Of a stretch of 9,922 nt of DNA, positions 8,053 to 9,922 are shown piece after piece. The DNA comes from Mycobacterium sp. (GTDB lineage: Bacteria; Actinomycetota; Actinomycetes; Mycobacteriales; Mycobacteriaceae). The stretch is taken from positions 1 through 9,922 of the forward strand of contig JAOPWF010000459.1 of the NCBI GenBank assembly GCA_025965815.1, in the 5' to 3' direction. Both the position numbers and the translations under genes were made by a program. The notes below the pieces were generated by a model. It worked only from the letters and a program-made list of their open reading frames with translations. It was not told where the DNA came from and did not search any database. The first letter of the stretch is position 1; each line of letters begins with the position of its first letter.

Positions 8053-8204
8053 GTCCCCACATCTCCCCACCGCTGTGACGCGTCAGCCGTAGGCATCTGA
8101 ACTGGGAACTTGTCACGAGAGCGGTCCTCGGGTGGGGGCCGAACCCGCTCAACGAGCGCTCGACAGCTAAGCATCGGCACGCGCTGGGCAACATTTGGCG
8201 CAAA
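8053..8204. other. Intergenic region upstream of the mraZ operator
   Basis: No gene is supported here. It holds two perfect 10-bp palindromes, TGACGCGTCA (8076-8085) and CGAGCGCTCG (8153-8162). In M. tuberculosis H37Rv an IS6110 copy lies between the corresponding genes; no transposase or IS end is present here. A more distal dcw promoter could lie in this stretch, but I cannot place one. Confidence 0.5.
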
Positions 8205-8220
8205 GTGGGGGATTGTGGGG

Positions 8221-8226
8221 TAAAGT
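8221..8226 (+). promoter_or_regulatory. Candidate -10 box of the mraZ (dcw) promoter
   Basis: TAAAGT matches TANNNT and lies inside the MraZ repeat array, between boxes 2 and 3. A start near 8233 would give a leader of about 42 nt. A TTGGCG at 8195-8200 is too far (20 bp) to be a comfortable -35. If this is the promoter, bound MraZ would block it directly. Confidence 0.4.
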
Positions 8227-8262
8227 GGCGAGCAACGGGGCGAAGGTGGCTCCGGAGTGGCG

Positions 8263-8267
8263 GGAGG
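8263..8267 (+). promoter_or_regulatory. Ribosome binding site of mraZ
   Basis: GGAGG lies 7 nt before ATG 8275 and favours that start over the in-frame GTG 8257. It overlaps the last TGG core of the repeat array. Confidence 0.75.
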
Positions 8268-8274
8268 TGGCGGG

Positions 8275-8706
8275 ATGTTCCTCGGCACCTACACGCCCAA
8301 GCTCGACGACAAGGGGCGGCTGACGCTGCCCGCCAAGTTCCGGGACGCGCTGGCAGGGGGGTTGATGGTTACCAAGAGTCAGGACCACAGCCTCGCCGTC
8401 TATCCGCGCGACGAGTTCGAACAGTTGGCCCGCCGGGCCTCCAAGGCGTCGCGGAGCAATCCCGATGCCCGGGCCTTCCTCCGGAACCTGGCGGCGGCCA
8501 CTGATGAGCAGCACCCCGACGCACAAGGCCGGATCACGTTGTCTGCCGACCACCGCCGCTACGCCAACCTGTCCAAGGACTGCGTGGTGATCGGGTCGGT
8601 CGACTACCTCGAGATCTGGGACGCCCAAGCCTGGCAGCAATATCAGCGGACCCACGAAGAGAACTTCTCTGCGGCCAGCGATGAAACTCTGCGCGACATC
8701 ATCTGA
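8275..8706 (+). CDS. mraZ: Transcriptional regulator MraZ
   Basis: This 143-residue protein is full length for mycobacterial MraZ. It carries two SpoVT/AbrB-like (MraZ) domains, each with the family DXXXR signature: D11-R15 in DDKGRLTLP and D82-R86 in DAQGRITLS. MraZ forms ring-shaped oligomers that bind direct repeats upstream of mraZ and control the division and cell-wall cluster. The start [15 protein letters not shown] is the standard N-terminus and follows a well-spaced GGAGG. It is the first gene of the cluster here, with rsmH next. Seven phased G-rich half-sites directly upstream make autoregulation likely. Confidence 0.96.
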   Translation: MFLGTYTPKLDDKGRLTLPAKFRDALAGGLMVTKSQDHSLAVYPRDEFEQLARRASKASRSNPDARAFLRNLAAATDEQHPDAQGRITLSADHRRYANLSKDCVVIGSVDYLEIWDAQAWQQYQRTHEENFSAASDETLRDII

Positions 8707-8745
8707 CCGGTGTGCCCGTGCACCGTGGCCTCTGCCCGAACCGAC

Positions 8746-8770
8746 CCTGGCGTACTTCCCCGACGCCAGG
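8746..8770 (+). promoter_or_regulatory. Hairpin in the mraZ-rsmH spacer
   Basis: CCTGGCG (8746-8752) pairs perfectly with CGCCAGG (8764-8770) around an 11-nt loop. No T tract follows, so it is not an intrinsic terminator. It may mark a processing or regulatory structure in the dcw mRNA, or be chance in GC-rich DNA. Confidence 0.3.
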
Positions 8771-8839
8771 TTCGATAACTCGGACAGGGACCTCGGTGCA
8801 AGGGCCGCCCCGCGGAAGAGCGACTGGGGGGCGAGTTTC

Positions 8840-8844
8840 GGAGG
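8840..8844 (+). promoter_or_regulatory. Ribosome binding site of rsmH
   Basis: GGAGG lies 7 nt before ATG 8852, the same spacing as at mraZ. A GTG directly before that ATG would be only 4 nt from it. This is the main argument for the 331-residue form of RsmH. Confidence 0.7.
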
Positions 8845-8851
8845 TGCCGTG

Positions 8852-9847
8852 ATGCCCGATGATTTCGGACACATTCCCGTCCTGCTGGGCCGCTGCGTGG
8901 AGCTGTTGGCGCCAGCGCTGACCCGCCAGAACCCCGACGGAACCGGCGCGGTGCTCGTCGATGCCACGCTCGGTGCCGGGGGTCATGCCGAGCGGTTTCT
9001 GACCGAGCTGCCGGGCCTGCGGCTGATCGGTCTTGACCGTGATCCCAATGCGCAGCGGATCGCCGGCGGTCGGTTGGAGCGGTTCACCGACCGGGTCATG
9101 CTGATACCTGCCCGCTACGACAAGATCGGCGAGGCCCTGGCCGAATCCGGTTACGGGCCGGACAGTTCCGTCGACGCCGTGTTGTTCGACCTCGGGGTGT
9201 CGTCCATGCAACTGGACCAGACCGAACGCGGCTTCTCCTATGCCGCCGACGCGCCGCTGGACATGCGGATGAATCCCGATGACGCGCTGACCGCGGCCGA
9301 CATCGTCAACACCTACGACCAGGCGGCGCTGACCGACATCCTGCGCCGGTTCGGTGAAGAGCGCTTCGCCTCCCGCATCGCGAGCCAGATTCTGCGCCGG
9401 CGCGTGGTGCAGCCGTTCGCCACCACGGGGGAACTCGTCGAGCTGCTCTACCAGGCGATTCCGGCACCTGCCCGGCGGACCGGCGGTCATCCCGCCAAGC
9501 GGACCTTCCAGGCGCTGCGGATCGCGGTCAACGGTGAACTGGAGTCGCTGCGCGCCGCCCTGCCCGCGACGCTGGGCGCTCTGAACGTCGGTGGCCGGAT
9601 CGCGGTGATGGCCTACCAGTCGCTGGAGGACCGGATCGTCAAGAATCAGTTCGCCGCGGCCGTGGCGTCCCGCACGCCGGAGGGTCTGCCGGTCGAACTG
9701 CCAGGCCACGGGCCGGAATTCGTCGCGTTGACCCGCGGTGCCGAGCGGGCTTCAGCAACCGAGATCGAACGCAACCCGCGTAGCGCGGCGGTACGGCTAC
9801 GTGCCCTGGAGAAACTGGAAAGTGTTGCTAGAAGGGGTGATAGATGA
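8852..9847 (+). CDS. rsmH: 16S rRNA (cytosine(1402)-N4)-methyltransferase RsmH (MraW)
   Basis: This 331-residue SAM-dependent enzyme N4-methylates C1402 in the P-site region of 16S rRNA. Motifs in order are HIPVL at 7-11, the SAM-binding [11 protein letters not shown] at 37-47, LDRD at 61-64, the family signature [10 protein letters not shown] at 113-122, GFSY and PLDMRM at 127-140, then [18 protein letters not shown] and [10 protein letters not shown] near the C-terminus. ATG 8852 is chosen because a well-spaced GGAGG precedes it and it gives a length close to the usual family size (about 313 in E. coli). An in-frame ATG at 8681, overlapping mraZ by 26 nt, would give 388 residues and resembles the longer M. 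tuberculosis annotation. It overlaps the next gene as ATGA. Confidence 0.94.
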   Translation: MPDDFGHIPVLLGRCVELLAPALTRQNPDGTGAVLVDATLGAGGHAERFLTELPGLRLIGLDRDPNAQRIAGGRLERFTDRVMLIPARYDKIGEALAESGYGPDSSVDAVLFDLGVSSMQLDQTERGFSYAADAPLDMRMNPDDALTAADIVNTYDQAALTDILRRFGEERFASRIASQILRRRVVQPFATTGELVELLYQAIPAPARRTGGHPAKRTFQALRIAVNGELESLRAALPATLGALNVGGRIAVMAYQSLEDRIVKNQFAAAVASRTPEGLPVELPGHGPEFVALTRGAERASATEIERNPRSAAVRLRALEKLESVARRGDR

Positions 9848-9922
9848 AGGCCAAGCGCCCGGCGCCGGAACGTGCCGCCGGACAGCGCCGGCGCGGATCA
9901 GCGAAGCCGGACCGCGCCGCTG
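9844..9922 (+). CDS. ftsL: FtsL-like division protein (5' end only)
   Basis: The ATG at 9844 overlaps the rsmH stop as ATGA and follows an AAGGGG tract by about 6 nt, so translation is probably coupled to rsmH. Only 26 residues are in the window. They begin [18 protein letters not shown] and are strongly basic with Pro, Ala and Gly, resembling the cytoplasmic N-terminus of mycobacterial Rv2164c. In the dcw cluster this slot, between rsmH and the penicillin-binding protein gene, holds FtsL, a bitopic septal protein. The call rests mainly on position; the transmembrane helix and coiled coil lie outside the window. Confidence 0.7.
   Translation, partial: MKAKRPAPERAAGQRRRGSAKPDRAA

Larger units (their letters stand above)
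8205..8270 (+). promoter_or_regulatory. MraZ operator: phased TGGGG-type repeats
   Basis: TGGGG boxes stand at 8206-8210 and 8216-8220, TGGCG at 8226-8230 and a degenerate CGGGG at 8236-8240, each separated by exactly 5 nt. Further TGG cores follow at 8247, 8258 and 8268, so seven sites recur every 10-11 bp up to the ribosome binding site. In E. coli MraZ binds TGGGN direct repeats with 5-nt spacers upstream of mraZ and represses its own operon. The match in spacing and position supports the same autoregulation here. The first four sites are the firm part; the last three may partly reflect local G-richness. Confidence 0.8.
8707..8851 (+). other. mraZ-rsmH spacer, or translated N-terminal extension of RsmH
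   Basis: The rsmH frame is open through this stretch back to an ATG at 8681 inside mraZ, which would make a 388-residue protein. The translation includes [18 protein letters not shown] and [11 protein letters not shown], close to the annotated N-terminus of M. tuberculosis RsmH as I recall it. Against translation, no Shine-Dalgarno sequence precedes 8681, the segment has three AGG codons (rare in mycobacteria) within about 20 codons, and its third positions are less G/C-rich than in the neighbouring genes. It also contains a hairpin at 8746-8770. The conservation could reflect coding or an RNA element. Confidence 0.4.

Noticed and set aside
8105..8135. ECF sigma promoter starting with GGGAAC at 8104-8109
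   Set aside because: The -35-like motif is present, but no matching -10 (such as CGTT or GTT) is found 15-18 bp downstream.
8202..8270. CRISPR or satellite-like short repeat
   Set aside because: Repeat units are only 4-5 bp with fixed 5-6 bp gaps directly upstream of mraZ, which fits the MraZ operator; there are no spacers of CRISPR length.
8699..9709. Minus-strand frame antisense to rsmH, 336 codons
   Set aside because: Composition is that of a shadow frame and has no motifs; all conserved RsmH motifs are on the plus strand.

Overview
The window is high-GC chromosomal DNA from a mycobacterium. Gene order and protein sequences match the core block that in Mycobacterium tuberculosis runs from aroG (Rv2178c) and pknL (Rv2176) to rsmH (Rv2165c) and the FtsL-like Rv2164c. 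Codon use is typical of the genus. Two features set it apart from M. tuberculosis H37Rv: there is no IS6110 copy between the Rv2169c and mraZ orthologues, and several N-termini differ. A non-tuberculous species, probably a fast grower, is likely but not proven. I see no phage, plasmid, CRISPR, RNA gene or horizontally acquired island. This is conserved housekeeping and envelope territory rather than an unknown system, and the points of interest are regulatory.

Layout, left to right. The 3' end of aroG (class II DAHP synthase, shikimate pathway) converges on pknL, a membrane Ser/Thr kinase on the minus strand. pknL diverges from a small winged-helix DNA-binding gene (Rv2175c orthologue), whose product is the known PknL substrate. 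That gene converges on mptA, the alpha-1,6-mannosyltransferase of lipomannan/lipoarabinomannan synthesis. mptA lies 4 bp downstream of idsA2 (prenyl diphosphate synthase) in one minus-strand operon. idsA2 diverges from metF (methylenetetrahydrofolate reductase). metF converges on the lipoprotein gene lppM, and the two stop codons share one CTAG. lppM follows a GNAT acetyltransferase gene (Rv2170 orthologue), which diverges from a two-helix membrane protein gene (Rv2169c orthologue, DUF3040). A strong intrinsic terminator ends that transcript. The division and cell-wall (dcw) cluster then opens with mraZ, rsmH and an FtsL-like gene.

How it fits together. Most of the genes serve envelope building and growth control: prenyl carrier supply (idsA2) with a polyprenyl-phosphate-mannose-dependent glycosyltransferase (mptA), an envelope lipoprotein (lppM), a kinase with its DNA-binding substrate, and the start of the dcw operon with its autoregulator. 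Three genes (pknL, the Rv2175c orthologue and metF) have a TANNNT -10 box 6-7 nt before a start codon, the arrangement of mycobacterial leaderless transcripts. Upstream of mraZ, G-rich half-sites repeat every 10-11 bp and match the known MraZ operator. No stretch longer than 300 bp lacks a gene. The longest gene-free intervals are 7999-8274 and 7375-7593.
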